Source: Ancalomicrobiaceae bacterium
Lineage (GTDB): Bacteria > Pseudomonadota > Alphaproteobacteria > Rhizobiales > Ancalomicrobiaceae
Assembly (NCBI GenBank): GCA_031291595.1
Contig: JARLIU010000165.1
Coordinates: 1 to 44,325, forward strand
Length of the DNA stretch: 44,325 nucleotides
Reading direction: 5' to 3'
This document shows positions 1-8,759 of this stretch, in pieces. The position numbers and the translations under genes are program-made. The stretch's first letter is position 1; every line of letters begins with the position of its first letter. The notes beneath the pieces were generated by a model, which worked only from the letters and a program-made list of their open reading frames with translations, was not told the origin of the DNA and did no database searches.

Positions 1-1631
1 GGATAGCGGCGATCGCGGCCGAAATTCTTGCGCGTGATCTTCACCCCTGGCGCGGCCTGGCGGCGCTTGTACTCCGCGACCCGCAACAGCCATTCCACCC
101 GCTTCACCGTCTCGGCCGGGAAGCCCTTGGCGATGATGTCGGAGATCGGCATCTCCTGCTCGACCAGGCACTCGAGCACGGCATCGAGCACCGGATAGGG
201 CGGCAGGCTGTCCTCGTCCTTCTGGTCGGGGCGCAGTTCGGCCGACGGCGGGCGGGTGATGATGTTTTCCGGGATCACCTTGCCCACCGGCCCGAGGCTG
301 CCGGCTGGGTGATGCTCGTTACGCCACTTGGCCGCAGCGAAGACCTGCGTCTTGTAAAGGTCCTTGATCGGGTTGAAGCCGCCGTTCATGTCGCCGTAGA
401 GCGTGGCGTAGCCGACCGACATTTCCGACTTGTTGCCGGTGGTCAGCACCATCGAGCCGAACTTGTTGGAGATCGCCATCAGGATCGAGCCGCGGGCCCG
501 CGACTGCAGATTCTCTTCCGTGACGTCGGAATTGCGGCCGGCGAACAGCGGCGAGAGCAATTGCCCGAAGCCGTCGATCGCCGGGGCAATCGGCACAATG
601 TCATAGCGCACGCCGAGGTTTTTCGCCAATTCGGCGGCATCGGACAGGCTTTCGTCCGCCGTATAATGAAACGGCATCATCACGCAGTGGACGCGGTCCG
701 CCCCGAGCGCGTCGACCGCCATGGCGGCGACGACGGCAGAGTCGATGCCACCGGACAGACCAAGCACCACGCCGGGGAAGCGGTTCTTCTCGACGTAGTC
801 TCTGAGGCCCAAGATGCAGGCCTCCCAGTCGGAGCCGATGCCTTCGGGTACCGCGACGACCGAGCCGCTGCTGCACGACCAGCGACCGCGTTCGCCGACG
901 TAATCGAGAATGGCGACCTGTTCCCGGAAGGCCGGCAGCTGGAACGCCAGCGAGGAATCCGCCTCCACGCCGAAGGAGGCGCCGTCGAAGATGAGTTCGT
1001 CCTGGCCGCCGATCTGATTCAGATAGAGGATCGGCAGGCCGGTCTCGATCACGCGGTTGACGACGATCTGCAGCCGCTCGTCCGACTTGTCGCGCCAATA
1101 GGGCGAGCCGTTGGGCACGATCAGGATTTCCGCCCCGGTCTCGGCCAGGCATTCGGTCACTTCGTCGGTCCAGACGTCCTCGCAGATCGGCACGCCGATG
1201 CGCACGCCCTTCACCGTGATCGGGCCGGGCAACGGACCGGGATCGAACACCCGCTTCTCATCGAACACGCCGTAATTGGGCAGGTCGACCTTGGCGCGGA
1301 TCGCCTCGATGCGGCCGCCGGCAAGGTATGCGATGGTGTTCATCAACAGGTCGCCCTCGCGCCACGGCGTGCCGATGATCACCGCCGGGCCGCCGTCGGC
1401 GGTGTCGGCAGCGAACTCCTCGACCGCGCGCATGGAGACGAGTTGGAAGGCCGGCTTCAGCACCAGGTCCTCCGGCGGATAGCCGCAGATGAACAATTCG
1501 GTAAAGACGACGAGATCGGCACCGGCGGCGGCGGCTTCGGCACGGGCGTTGCGCGCCTTCGCCAGGTTGCCGGCAATGTCGCCGAGTGTCGGGTTCAATT
1601 GGGCAAGCGCTATACGCAGATGATTGGTCAT
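1..1631 (-). CDS. nadE: Glutamine-dependent NAD+ synthetase (partial, 3' end outside window)
   Basis: Amidates nicotinic acid adenine dinucleotide to NAD+ using ATP and glutamine, the last step of NAD synthesis in the cytoplasm. The N-terminal half (about residues 1-260) is a nitrilase-type glutaminase, with its catalytic cysteine in GVPICEDVW (Cys150). The C-terminal half is the synthetase with the ATP P-loop LGLSGGIDSAV (Ser293) and the NKSEMSVGYATLYGD segment. The ATG at 1631 opens directly into the nitrilase fold (MTNHLRIALAQLNP). The readable part ends in KNFGRDRRYP, the usual C-terminal stretch of alphaproteobacterial NadE, so only about ten residues are probably lost beyond the left edge. 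A strong palindrome lies 33 bp upstream of the start. Identification is firm from motifs and length. Confidence 0.96.
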   Translation of the reverse strand, partial: MTNHLRIALAQLNPTLGDIAGNLAKARNARAEAAAAGADLVVFTELFICGYPPEDLVLKPAFQLVSMRAVEEFAADTADGGPAVIIGTPWREGDLLMNTIAYLAGGRIEAIRAKVDLPNYGVFDEKRVFDPGPLPGPITVKGVRIGVPICEDVWTDEVTECLAETGAEILIVPNGSPYWRDKSDERLQIVVNRVIETGLPILYLNQIGGQDELIFDGASFGVEADSSLAFQLPAFREQVAILDYVGERGRWSCSSGSVVAVPEGIGSDWEACILGLRDYVEKNRFPGVVLGLSGGIDSAVVAAMAVDALGADRVHCVMMPFHYTADESLSDAAELAKNLGVRYDIVPIAPAIDGFGQLLSPLFAGRNSDVTEENLQSRARGSILMAISNKFGSMVLTTGNKSEMSVGYATLYGDMNGGFNPIKDLYKTQVFAAAKWRNEHHPAGSLGPVGKVIPENIITRPPSAELRPDQKDEDSLPPYPVLDAVLECLVEQEMPISDIIAKGFPAETVKRVEWLLRVAEYKRRQAAPGVKITRKNFGRDRRY

Positions 1632-1663
1632 GACCGGCCTGCTCGGGTTGGCCTCACGGGCGC

Positions 1664-1690
1664 CCTATATGCTCATGATGAGCATATAGG
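1664..1690. promoter_or_regulatory. Perfect 27-bp palindrome, candidate operator of nadE
   Basis: Two perfect 13-bp arms (CCTATATGCTCAT and its complement) surround a single central G. The site sits 33 bp upstream of the nadE start, where a promoter would be, and is A+T-richer than its surroundings. Length, symmetry and position suit a dimeric repressor. From memory, the half-site TATGCTCA resembles the operator described for NadQ, a repressor of NAD synthesis in Alphaproteobacteria; this could not be checked here. No U-tract follows on either strand, so it is a poor terminator for nadE or for the upstream minus-strand gene. Confidence 0.7.
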
Positions 1691-1819
1691 AATTCCAAAA
1701 AAATGCTGGCCCTCCAGCGTTGCATTGCCAACCGTTTGTTCTTCGAGATGTCATATAGCGCGCCGATTGGGGCTTGAATAGGGAAAATGGCTCTTTGGGC
1801 GGTGGGTCGTGACCGTCCC

Positions 1820-2992
1820 TCACAAATACTCGACGAACAGCAGGTCCGGATCGAGGTTGGTCATGCGGGTGACGCGGGCGCCCATCGGCAGCGTCACCAT
1901 ATGGGTGACGCGCTGCTCGGTCACATAAACGTTTCGCGGCGGCGGCCGGCCGGAGAGTTCGAATAGATTGTTGATATGGATTTTGCCGTTGGCCTTCAGC
2001 CCCAGTTTCTCGCGCGCATCGCGATTGGCGTAGTCGATCGAGGCATCGCGCGTCTGGATGATCAGGCAGGGATGGTGCACGTAGTCGAGATAGGAGCGGG
2101 TGCGCTCAATGGCGATCGCCTCGGCCGACGTGCGCGGCTCCGCCATTGCGGTCCCCCCCGACGATGCCGCCGGTGCGACCGGGGTAGCGGCACTCTCGGG
2201 GGCGGCCGGCGCTGGCGGCTGCGGCCCGGCCTTGCCGTTCGCCGACGGCGCTACCTGTGCGCTCGAGCCATTCGGGCGGGCGGCAGCCGGCTCGAACACC
2301 ACGACGATGCCGCCGCGACCGAACGGATTGGCGCGCCACCTGACGGGCGTGTCGGGCGCGAACTCGGCCGGCAACAGGCCGGTGGCAGCGGAATTGGTCT
2401 TCCGGCATTCGGCAATGTCCGCCAGCAAGGCCGCCGGGATGCGGTTGGCGAGACTTGTCAGCTGGGCCTGTTCGTCGCCCTCGTTCGGATCGACGCCGAA
2501 CTGCTTGAGCGTCTGGCGGTTGGCGCGGCGAAACCGTCCCTGGGTGTCGAAGATGAGGATTCCGGCCGTGACCGTGATGGCGAGCGCCTCGAGCAGCGCC
2601 GTCGTTGTCCTGACGCGATCTTCGGCATCGACGCGGCGGGACACGTCGCGCACGATGCCGGCCGCGAGCATCTGCGCATCGCCACCGATCGGGGCTCCGT
2701 CAAGGCGCAGAAAGATCTTGCCGCCCTTGGCATTGATGATCGGCAGGTCGAGCGATTTCGCCGCAGTCGATTCAAACAGGTTCTCGAAATAGTCGAAGAA
2801 ACGCGAGCGATCCGCCGGGGCAAGGTTCTGGCCGAATTCACCGAGCGGCCACCAGGAGCCGTAGCTCTCGTCGCGCGCCGGCGGGCCGAAGCCGGTCGGC
2901 CAGTGCAACAGACCGCGCGTCGAATCGAACCGCCAATAACCGACGCCGGCGGCGTTTCCACAGTTGCGCAATACGGCCTGGACAGCAGACAT
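1820..2992 (-). CDS. PAS-domain protein without an output domain
   Basis: A 390-residue cytoplasmic protein with three PAS-like units. The first (about 15-115) has the WPLGEF...L.PADR pattern and closes with a PAC-like GIVRDVSRR. The second (about 120-235) contains GILIFDTQGRFRRANRQ. After a Pro/Ala-rich linker (about 238-285), the third (about 290-390) begins LDYVHHPCLIIQTRDASIDYANR. No kinase, GGDEF, EAL, HTH or transmembrane segment is visible, so the signalling partner must be another protein. No clear Shine-Dalgarno precedes the ATG at 2992, and no better start was found. The gene is flanked by unrelated genes and its ligand is unknown. The PAS assignment rests on sequence pattern only. 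Confidence 0.75.
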   Translation of the reverse strand: MSAVQAVLRNCGNAAGVGYWRFDSTRGLLHWPTGFGPPARDESYGSWWPLGEFGQNLAPADRSRFFDYFENLFESTAAKSLDLPIINAKGGKIFLRLDGAPIGGDAQMLAAGIVRDVSRRVDAEDRVRTTTALLEALAITVTAGILIFDTQGRFRRANRQTLKQFGVDPNEGDEQAQLTSLANRIPAALLADIAECRKTNSAATGLLPAEFAPDTPVRWRANPFGRGGIVVVFEPAAARPNGSSAQVAPSANGKAGPQPPAPAAPESAATPVAPAASSGGTAMAEPRTSAEAIAIERTRSYLDYVHHPCLIIQTRDASIDYANRDAREKLGLKANGKIHINNLFELSGRPPPRNVYVTEQRVTHMVTLPMGARVTRMTNLDPDLLFVEYL

Positions 2993-3260
2993 CAGCTGAA
3001 AGCTCGATTATACCTGCCGGACATGATCGCACCAGATTGGCTGGCAACTGGTGAAACAACATCCGGCTGTCGCTACATGGTTTATATATCCTGAATTTGT
3101 TAATTTTCCCGTCGAATGAATTCTAAGACTTGAGCTGGTCGGTTACTTCGGGGCTTACCTTACCGGACTTCACGAAGAATTGCCCGGCGAAGCCCTATCG
3201 TGTGCGGCGGGCGACGGCGCGGCGTGGCGTCGCCGCCCGCGTCGACCAGCGGAAGCGGCA

Positions 3261-4046
3261 TCAGCCGAAGCGGTAGGCGTCGAGGGCGAGCGCGCCATAC
3301 TGGTGGCTGTAGTGGACGCGGGCCGCAGGCAGCCCGCCCGCTCCCAACGCCACATAGAGCGGCAGCAGGTGCTCGTCGGTCGGGTGGTTGCGCTCGGCGT
3401 TCGGCGCCTTGGAGCGGTAGGCGAGCAGCGCTTCGGTATCGCCGGCGACGATCTTCTCGTCCATCCAGTCGCGGAAATCGGTCATCCAGTCCTTGGCCGG
3501 CGCATCCGGATCGGCCAGGCCGCGCGAGGTGAACACCTCGCCGAGGTTGTGAGTGAAGGATCCCGAGCCGATGACGAGCACGCCCTCGTCGCGCAGTGGC
3601 GCCAGTGCCCGGCCGATCCGGTAATGGTGCGCGGGATCGGCCTTCGGCTGCACCGAAAGCTGCAGGACCGGCACATCCGCTTCCGGATAGAGCAGCTTCA
3701 GTGGCACCCAGGTGCCGTGATCGAAGCCGCGGTGCTCGACGCCGTGGACGGGAATGCCCGCTGCGGTCAGCAACTCGGTGACGCGGGGGGCAAGCTCCGG
3801 CGCGCCGGGGGCGGGATAGACGATGGTGTAGAGCTCGCGCTCGAAACCGCCGAAGTCGTAGATCATCGCCGGATGTTCATCGACGACGACCGCCGGCTCG
3901 CGGGTGAGGAAATGTGCCGAGACCGAGACGATCGCCTTCGGATGACCGAGTTCGGAACCGTATTCGGACAGGAAGTCGCGCGCCGCCGACTTGTGCAGGA
4001 TCAGATTGGGCGCGCCGTGGGAGACGAAGATCGCAGGCAATGACAT
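3261..4046 (-). CDS. LigB/YgiD-type extradiol ring-cleavage dioxygenase
   Basis: A 261-residue member of the class III extradiol dioxygenase (DODA/YgiD) family, which cleaves catecholic rings such as DOPA next to the hydroxyls. Histidines expected as metal ligands are visible: His10 in FVSHGAPN, His45 in SVSAHF, His166 in GSGSFTHNLG and His221/His226 in HPTDEHLLPL. Length matches the 260-270 usual for the family. The ATG at 4046 has a GAGG about 7 nt upstream; an in-frame ATG at 4058 lacks a ribosome-binding site. It follows aroG on the same strand but is separated by about 340 bp with an inverted repeat, so it is probably transcribed alone. The physiological substrate cannot be read from sequence. 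Confidence 0.9.
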   Translation of the reverse strand: MSLPAIFVSHGAPNLILHKSAARDFLSEYGSELGHPKAIVSVSAHFLTREPAVVVDEHPAMIYDFGGFERELYTIVYPAPGAPELAPRVTELLTAAGIPVHGVEHRGFDHGTWVPLKLLYPEADVPVLQLSVQPKADPAHHYRIGRALAPLRDEGVLVIGSGSFTHNLGEVFTSRGLADPDAPAKDWMTDFRDWMDEKIVAGDTEALLAYRSKAPNAERNHPTDEHLLPLYVALGAGGLPAARVHYSHQYGALALDAYRFG

Positions 4047-4203
4047 GGAAAGCCTCATCGGACTACAACCGCGGCTGTGGCGGTCGCTGTGTGCATGGCC
4101 TACATGTTGTTCCGAATGTCGGTTGCGTCAACGGAGACGATGGCATACCGCCGGACACTGATCGTTCAGGATATTTAGACAATGGCCGCAGCGCGGCTGT
4201 GCC

Positions 4204-4340
4204 CCTCTCCCGGCCTTCGGCCACCGTCCCCCACAAGGGGGAAGGCGAAGGAGCCGATAACCTCAAGCATCCGGCGGCGAACGATCGCGCCACAGCCCCC
4301 TCCCCCCTTATGGGGGAGGGTGGCCGAAGGCCGGGAGAGG
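4204..4340. repeat. Inverted pair of a ~45-bp palindromic intergenic repeat
   Basis: Two copies of one sequence lie head to head in the 339-bp gap between aroG and the dioxygenase gene. The first (about 4204-4245) starts CCTCTCCCGGCCTTCGGCC. The second (about 4295-4340) is its reverse complement: the first 22 bases match exactly, with scattered changes after. Each copy also holds a small internal hairpin (TCCCCC..GGGGGA). Together they could form a long stem with a loop of about 50 nt. Position just downstream of the aroG stop suggests transcript-end processing or termination. Such pairs are frequent in high-G+C alphaproteobacteria. The rest of the gap (4047-4203, 4341-4385) shows no gene. 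Confidence 0.8.
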
Positions 4341-4385
4341 ATGAACTCGCCCAATAACGACTGGCGAGGCTACCCCTCGCCCGCC

Positions 4386-5801
4386 TCACTCCGCCGCGGC
4401 AAGCAGCGTCGACGGCCGCTGGGCGCGGTCCTTCTTCAACTCGGCCGCGATCAGGAACGCCAATTCCAGCGCCTGGCGCGCGTTGAGGCGCGGATCGCAC
4501 AGCGTGTCGTACTGGCCCGAAAGATCGGCCTCCTGCAGGGCGACGGCGCCGCCGGTGCATTCGGTGACGTTCTTGCCGGTCATCTCCAGATGCACGCCAC
4601 CCGCATAGGTGCCCTCGGTGCGATGGATTTCGAAGAAGGCCTGCACCTCCTCGAGGATCCGCCCGAACGGCCGCGTCTTGTAGCCGGTATTGGCGGTAAT
4701 CGTGTTGCCGTGCATCGGGTCGCACGACCAGATGACCGTGCGGCCCGCGCGCTCCACGGCGCGAATGAGCGGCGGCAGGCTCTTGCCGATCTTGTCGGAG
4801 CCGAAGCGGGCGATCAGCGTCAGCTTGCCCGCCTCGTTCAGCGGATTGAGCTGGTCGATCAGCCCGATGAGCCCATCCGGCGTGGTCGACGGGCCGACCT
4901 TGAGGCCGATCGGATTGTTGAGGCCGCGGGCGAACTCGACATGGGCGTGGTCGGGCTGGCGGGTGCGATCGCCGATCCACAGGAGATGCGCGGAGGTGCC
5001 GTACCAGCCACCCTCGACCGAATCCTGCCGGGTCAGCGCCTGTTCGTAGGGCAGCAGCAGCGCCTCGTGGCTGGTGTAGAAATGCACGCCATTCAGCTGC
5101 TGGACGGTGTCGGCGTTCATGCCGATGGCAGCCATGAACTCGAGCGCCTCGGTGATGCGCCCGGCCACATCGAGATACTGCTGGGCGACCGGCGAATCGT
5201 CCAGGAAATCCAGCATCCAACGCTGCACGCGTTCCAGCTTCGAGTAGCCGCCGACGGCGAAGCCGCGCAACAGATTGAGCGTCGCGGCCGACTGGCGGTA
5301 GACCTCGCGCATGCGCGTCGGATCGGGGATGCGCGCCGCCGCCGTGAAGTCGAAGCCGTTGATGATGTCGCCGCGATAGGACGGCAGCGTGACGTCGCCG
5401 CGCTTCTCGACGTCGGACGAGCGCGGCTTGGCGAACTGCCCGGCGATGCGGCCGATCTTGACGATCGGCAACGCCGCCTCATAGGTCAGGACGATCGCCA
5501 TCGACAGGAAGACTTTGAAGAAGTCGCGGATGTTGTTGGCCGAATGCTCGGAGAAGCTCTCGGCGCAGTCGCCGCCCTGGAGGAGGAACGCGCGGCGCTC
5601 GGCAACGCCGGCGAGCGAGGCCTTCAACTTGCGGATCTCGTCGGCGATCACCAGCGGCGGCCAGGTGCAAAGGTCGTCCTCGACCGACTTCAGCGTGGAG
5701 GCGTCCGGATAAAACGGCGCCTGGACGATCGGCTTCGATCTCCAGGATTCCGGGCTCCAGGACGACAGGTCCCCGGCCTCGGCGCGCGTCTTATCACTCA
5801 T
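4386..5801 (-). CDS. aroG: 3-deoxy-7-phosphoheptulonate synthase, class II (DAHP synthase)
   Basis: Condenses phosphoenolpyruvate and erythrose-4-phosphate to DAHP, the entry step of the shikimate pathway. The 471-residue protein is of the plant-type class II. Metal-site segments are [11 protein letters not shown] (Cys79), [20 protein letters not shown] and CDPRLN. The [20 protein letters not shown] loop is also typical. The ATG at 5801 is chosen because it is preceded by GGAGTGAGG and gives the normal N-terminus; the frame stays open to 5918. A palindromic repeat pair follows the stop. Its erythrose-4-phosphate substrate is produced by the transketolase encoded 6 kb away. Gene naming (aroG, aroF or aroH) is arbitrary for class II enzymes. 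Confidence 0.96.
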   Translation of the reverse strand: MSDKTRAEAGDLSSWSPESWRSKPIVQAPFYPDASTLKSVEDDLCTWPPLVIADEIRKLKASLAGVAERRAFLLQGGDCAESFSEHSANNIRDFFKVFLSMAIVLTYEAALPIVKIGRIAGQFAKPRSSDVEKRGDVTLPSYRGDIINGFDFTAAARIPDPTRMREVYRQSAATLNLLRGFAVGGYSKLERVQRWMLDFLDDSPVAQQYLDVAGRITEALEFMAAIGMNADTVQQLNGVHFYTSHEALLLPYEQALTRQDSVEGGWYGTSAHLLWIGDRTRQPDHAHVEFARGLNNPIGLKVGPSTTPDGLIGLIDQLNPLNEAGKLTLIARFGSDKIGKSLPPLIRAVERAGRTVIWSCDPMHGNTITANTGYKTRPFGRILEEVQAFFEIHRTEGTYAGGVHLEMTGKNVTECTGGAVALQEADLSGQYDTLCDPRLNARQALELAFLIAAELKKDRAQRPSTLLAAAE

Positions 5802-6123
5802 GGTCCTCACTCCAACCGATATCTCTCGGACGGCTTCGCCGCCCAGGCGAAATGCGGGCGTGCTCCGCCGCCCGCAACGAAGGTCGGGGTTATAGCGGAT
5901 GAGCGGCGCAGCCGCCACTCCTTTACCGATGGTTTAACCAATCGTGAGGCGACGAGTGCCGGGCAACCCTTGACGGTCCCGCCGCAGCTGTCTTGTCCCA
6001 GCCAACAAGGTCGTCCAGGCGAAAGCCGGGGTTGTTTCCCGTTGGCGCGCCTCATCGCGGCGGCCGGCGGTCAAAATTCGGGAATTTGCCCGATGGTCGA
6101 TGTCGTCCGCGGCCGGCGCCGGC
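5802..6123. other. Intergenic region upstream of aroG, no gene seen
   Basis: These 322 bp separate the aroG start from the end of the HAD phosphatase gene and must hold the aroG promoter. Frames that run through it lack ribosome-binding sites and family resemblance. No convincing leader peptide, attenuator hairpin with U-tract, or direct repeat was found by eye. Confidence 0.5.
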
Positions 6124-6729
6124 TCAGAACGTCAAGCCGAACTGCTTCAGTTCGGCTTCGAGGTCGGTCGTCGGGGTAAAGTGGATCGCGGCCATGCCCA
6201 CTGCGCGGGCGCCGGCGGCATTGGCGGCGGAATCGTCGATGAAGACGCATTGCTCGGCACGAAGATCGTTGCGGTCGAGCAGGATGTGGAAGATGCGCGC
6301 ATCGGGCTTGGCCACGCGCTCGGCCGCCGAAATGACGGTGTCGCGGAAGCTGTGCAGATAGGGGAAGCGGGCACGGGCCTCATCGAACGTATCGAGGGCG
6401 AAGTTGGTGATGGCGTAGACCGGAACGCCCGACGCCTCCAGCCGCTCTTTGATCTTCACGTTCACCGGCAGATCGCCCGGGACCATCTCGGCCCAGTTCC
6501 GGCGATAAAGCCGGATCTCATCGGCATAGTCGGGAAAGCGGCCGATCGCCTCGGCCTCGGCTTCCGCCCAGTCGCGGCCGAGATCCTGCTGCAGGTTCCA
6601 ATGGTGCGAGCAGACTTCGGCAAGAAACCAGTCGACCTTGTCCGGGGTATCGAAGATCCGGGCGAACAGAATGCGCGGGTCCCATTCGACCAGCACGTTG
6701 CCGACATCGAAGACGACAGTATCGATCAT
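6124..6729 (-). CDS. HAD-superfamily hydrolase, subfamily IA (YihX-like)
   Basis: A 201-residue HAD phosphatase. Motif I is FDVGNVLVEWDP, motif II the AITNF segment, motif III KPDARIF and motif IV FIDDSAANAAGA. The second acidic residue of the usual DxD is Gly (DVG), as in the YihX (alpha-D-glucose-1-phosphate phosphatase) subgroup, so sugar-phosphate phosphatase activity is a fair inference but unproven. The ATG at 6729 is chosen because the protein then begins MIDTVVFDVGN; an AGAGAG lies just upstream, and the earlier in-frame start at 6792 adds unrelated residues. It lies 65 nt downstream of gor on the same strand and may be the last gene of that run. Confidence 0.9.
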   Translation of the reverse strand: MIDTVVFDVGNVLVEWDPRILFARIFDTPDKVDWFLAEVCSHHWNLQQDLGRDWAEAEAEAIGRFPDYADEIRLYRRNWAEMVPGDLPVNVKIKERLEASGVPVYAITNFALDTFDEARARFPYLHSFRDTVISAAERVAKPDARIFHILLDRNDLRAEQCVFIDDSAANAAGARAVGMAAIHFTPTTDLEAELKQFGLTF

Positions 6730-6794
6730 GGTGTCTCTCTTGAGCATGCGGCGGTCCGGCCGAACGCTCGGCAAATGCCGGGGTCGGGTCACCG

Positions 6795-8177
6795 TCAGGA
6801 GCGGTGACGTTCGGAGGGCGTGCGCATGGTGACGAGTTCTTCCGCCGCGGTCGGATGCAGCGCCATCGTCGCGTCGAATTGCGCCTTGGTGGCTCCCATC
6901 GTCAGGGCGATGGCGACGAGTTGCGCCATCTCGCCGGCATCCGGGCCGACGATGTGGCAGCCGACGACGCGATCCGAGGGCTGTTCGACCAGAAGCTTCA
7001 GCAGCATCTTCTCGTCGCGGCCGGCAAGAATGTGGCGCATCGGCCGGAAGGTCGAGCGATAGACGTCGTAGTCGCTGCCCGTGGCTTTCACTGCCTCTTC
7101 CGTCAGCCCCACCGTGCCGATCTCCGGCGTGGTGAACACCGCGGTCGGGATGGTCCGATGGTCGACGCAGACCTCTCTGCCGCCGAACACCGTGTCGGCG
7201 AAGGCGTGGCCCTCGCGGATGGCGACCGGGGTCAGGGCGATGCGGCCGGTGACGTCGCCAACGGCATAGATCGAGGGCACGTTGCTGCGGGAGAAGTCGT
7301 CGACGATGACGGCGCCGTCCGGCCGCACGGCGACGCCGGCCCGTTCCAGCCCGATGCCGGCGGTGTTCGGGGCGCGGCCGATGGCGAACATGATCTGATC
7401 GGCGGCAAGCGTGGCTCCTCCCCGCGTCGTCATGACCAGGCCGGCGACAGTCTTGTCGATGCGGGTGGCGATGTCACCGAAAACGATGTTGACGCCGCGC
7501 TGCTGCAGTTCCGCCGCCACATGGTCGCGGACCTCGCGGTCGAAGCCGCGCAGGATCTGCTCGCCGCGATAGATCAGCGTCGTTTCGGTGCCGAGGCCGG
7601 CAAAGATCGAGGCGAACTCCACCGCGATGTAGCCGCCGCCGGCTATGACGATGCGGCGTGGCTGCTCCTGGAGATGAAACACCTCGTTGGAGGTGATGAC
7701 ATGCTCGATGCCGGCAAGCGTGCGGTCGAGCGTCGGGTGGCCGCCGGTCGCCACCAGGATGACGCGGGCGGTGACGACTTTGCCGATGTCGTTCAGCCGG
7801 ACGGAGTGCGGCCCATCGATCTCGGCACGGGTCTTCAGCACCTCGACGCCGACCTTGGCGAGATTGACGCCGTAGATCGTCTCCAGCCGGCCGATTTCCT
7901 TGTCCTTGGCGGCGATCAGCGTCGGCCAGTCGAAGGAGGTCTCGCCGACGCTCCAGCCGTAGCCGGCCGCATCGACGAAATCGTCGGAAAAACGCGAGGC
8001 ATAGACGAGCAGCTTCTTCGGCACGCAACCGCGGATGACGCAGGTGCCGCCGACCCGATACTCCTCGGCGACGGCGACGCGGGCGCCATTGAGCGCGGCA
8101 ATGCGGGCAGCGCGCACCCCGCCCGAACCGGCGCCGATGACGAAGAGGTCGTAGTCGAAGTCAGGCGTCTCGCTCAT
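6795..8177 (-). CDS. gor: Glutathione-disulfide reductase
   Basis: Reduces oxidised glutathione with NADPH in the cytoplasm. The 460-residue flavoprotein has the FAD-binding GAGSGG (residues 15-20) and the redox-active disulfide GGTCVIRGCVPKK (Cys46, Cys51). The second dinucleotide fold is GGGYIAVEFASIFAGLG, followed by an Arg-containing stretch fitting NADPH. The C-terminal catalytic MALHPTAAEE completes the active site. The VIRGCVPKK form rather than LNVGCVPSK separates it from dihydrolipoamide dehydrogenase. GGAGAGG precedes the ATG. It sits between DUF2059 and HAD genes with short gaps (27 and 65 nt), so co-transcription from rpiA is likely. Confidence 0.96.
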   Translation of the reverse strand: MSETPDFDYDLFVIGAGSGGVRAARIAALNGARVAVAEEYRVGGTCVIRGCVPKKLLVYASRFSDDFVDAAGYGWSVGETSFDWPTLIAAKDKEIGRLETIYGVNLAKVGVEVLKTRAEIDGPHSVRLNDIGKVVTARVILVATGGHPTLDRTLAGIEHVITSNEVFHLQEQPRRIVIAGGGYIAVEFASIFAGLGTETTLIYRGEQILRGFDREVRDHVAAELQQRGVNIVFGDIATRIDKTVAGLVMTTRGGATLAADQIMFAIGRAPNTAGIGLERAGVAVRPDGAVIVDDFSRSNVPSIYAVGDVTGRIALTPVAIREGHAFADTVFGGREVCVDHRTIPTAVFTTPEIGTVGLTEEAVKATGSDYDVYRSTFRPMRHILAGRDEKMLLKLLVEQPSDRVVGCHIVGPDAGEMAQLVAIALTMGATKAQFDATMALHPTAAEELVTMRTPSERHRS

Positions 8178-8204
8178 TCGGCCTCTCCGGTCTATTCGCC
8201 CCCC

Positions 8205-8714
8205 TCAGAACGGCAGGCCCTGCTTCTTCAGTTCCGCACGCACCTTGGTGACCATGTCCTGCGCCAGCTGGCCCTGGTAGATCTGCACCGCATGCACCGA
8301 GGCGGCCACAATGCCGTTGGTCTCCTTGGCGAGCTTCTGGCCGACCGGCGACGAATAGAACTTGGTGATGTCCTCCAGTTCGGCCTGACTGAACTTGGCG
8401 GCCCAGAACTGCTGCACCTGATGGTCGAGATCGACGCGCCGCGCCGCCAGATCGACGGCAACCTTGTTGGTGGCCGCCTCTATCTGGGTCGAGAACGACG
8501 GGTTCGAGCGGACGAAGTTCGCCTTGGTCTGGTCGGCGACGGCAACGAGCACGTTGTCGAAGCCATCGGAGACATGCGAAGCCTCGATGGCGGCGCGCGC
8601 GGCGGCCAGGTGCTCCTTGGTGAAGGTGTCGGCGCTATTGGCCGGAGCCGTCATCAGGGCGAACGCACCGACGGCTGCGAAGGCGGCGGCACGGAAGGCG
8701 GACGTGCGGGTCAT
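8205..8714 (-). CDS. Exported DUF2059-domain protein
   Basis: A 169-residue protein with a Sec signal peptide (MTRTSAFRAAAFAAVGAFAL, predicted cleavage after PANSA). The body is helical and charged, with the DUF2059 signature of a short C-terminal helical domain: FSQAELEDITKFYSSPVGQK followed by an amphipathic tail. Function of the family is not established; a periplasmic location is predicted. The ATG at 8714 has GGAGAG upstream, whereas the earlier in-frame start at 8756 would bury the signal peptide. It lies 45 nt after rpiA and 27 nt before gor, an arrangement I recall as common in Rhizobiales. Confidence 0.88.
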   Translation of the reverse strand: MTRTSAFRAAAFAAVGAFALMTAPANSADTFTKEHLAAARAAIEASHVSDGFDNVLVAVADQTKANFVRSNPSFSTQIEAATNKVAVDLAARRVDLDHQVQQFWAAKFSQAELEDITKFYSSPVGQKLAKETNGIVAASVHAVQIYQGQLAQDMVTKVRAELKKQGLPF

Positions 8715-8759
8715 GGGAAACTCTCCAGTCAAGACTGTCTTCAACGGCGACGACACGCC

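Noticed and set aside
1664-1690. Terminator of a minus-strand transcript
   Set aside because: No U-run on either side, A+T-rich stem, and placement just upstream of the nadE start rather than just after a stop codon.
6795-8177. Dihydrolipoamide dehydrogenase or mercuric reductase
   Set aside because: The redox motif GGTCVIRGCVPKK and absence of a heavy-metal domain or C-terminal cysteine pair fit glutathione reductase.
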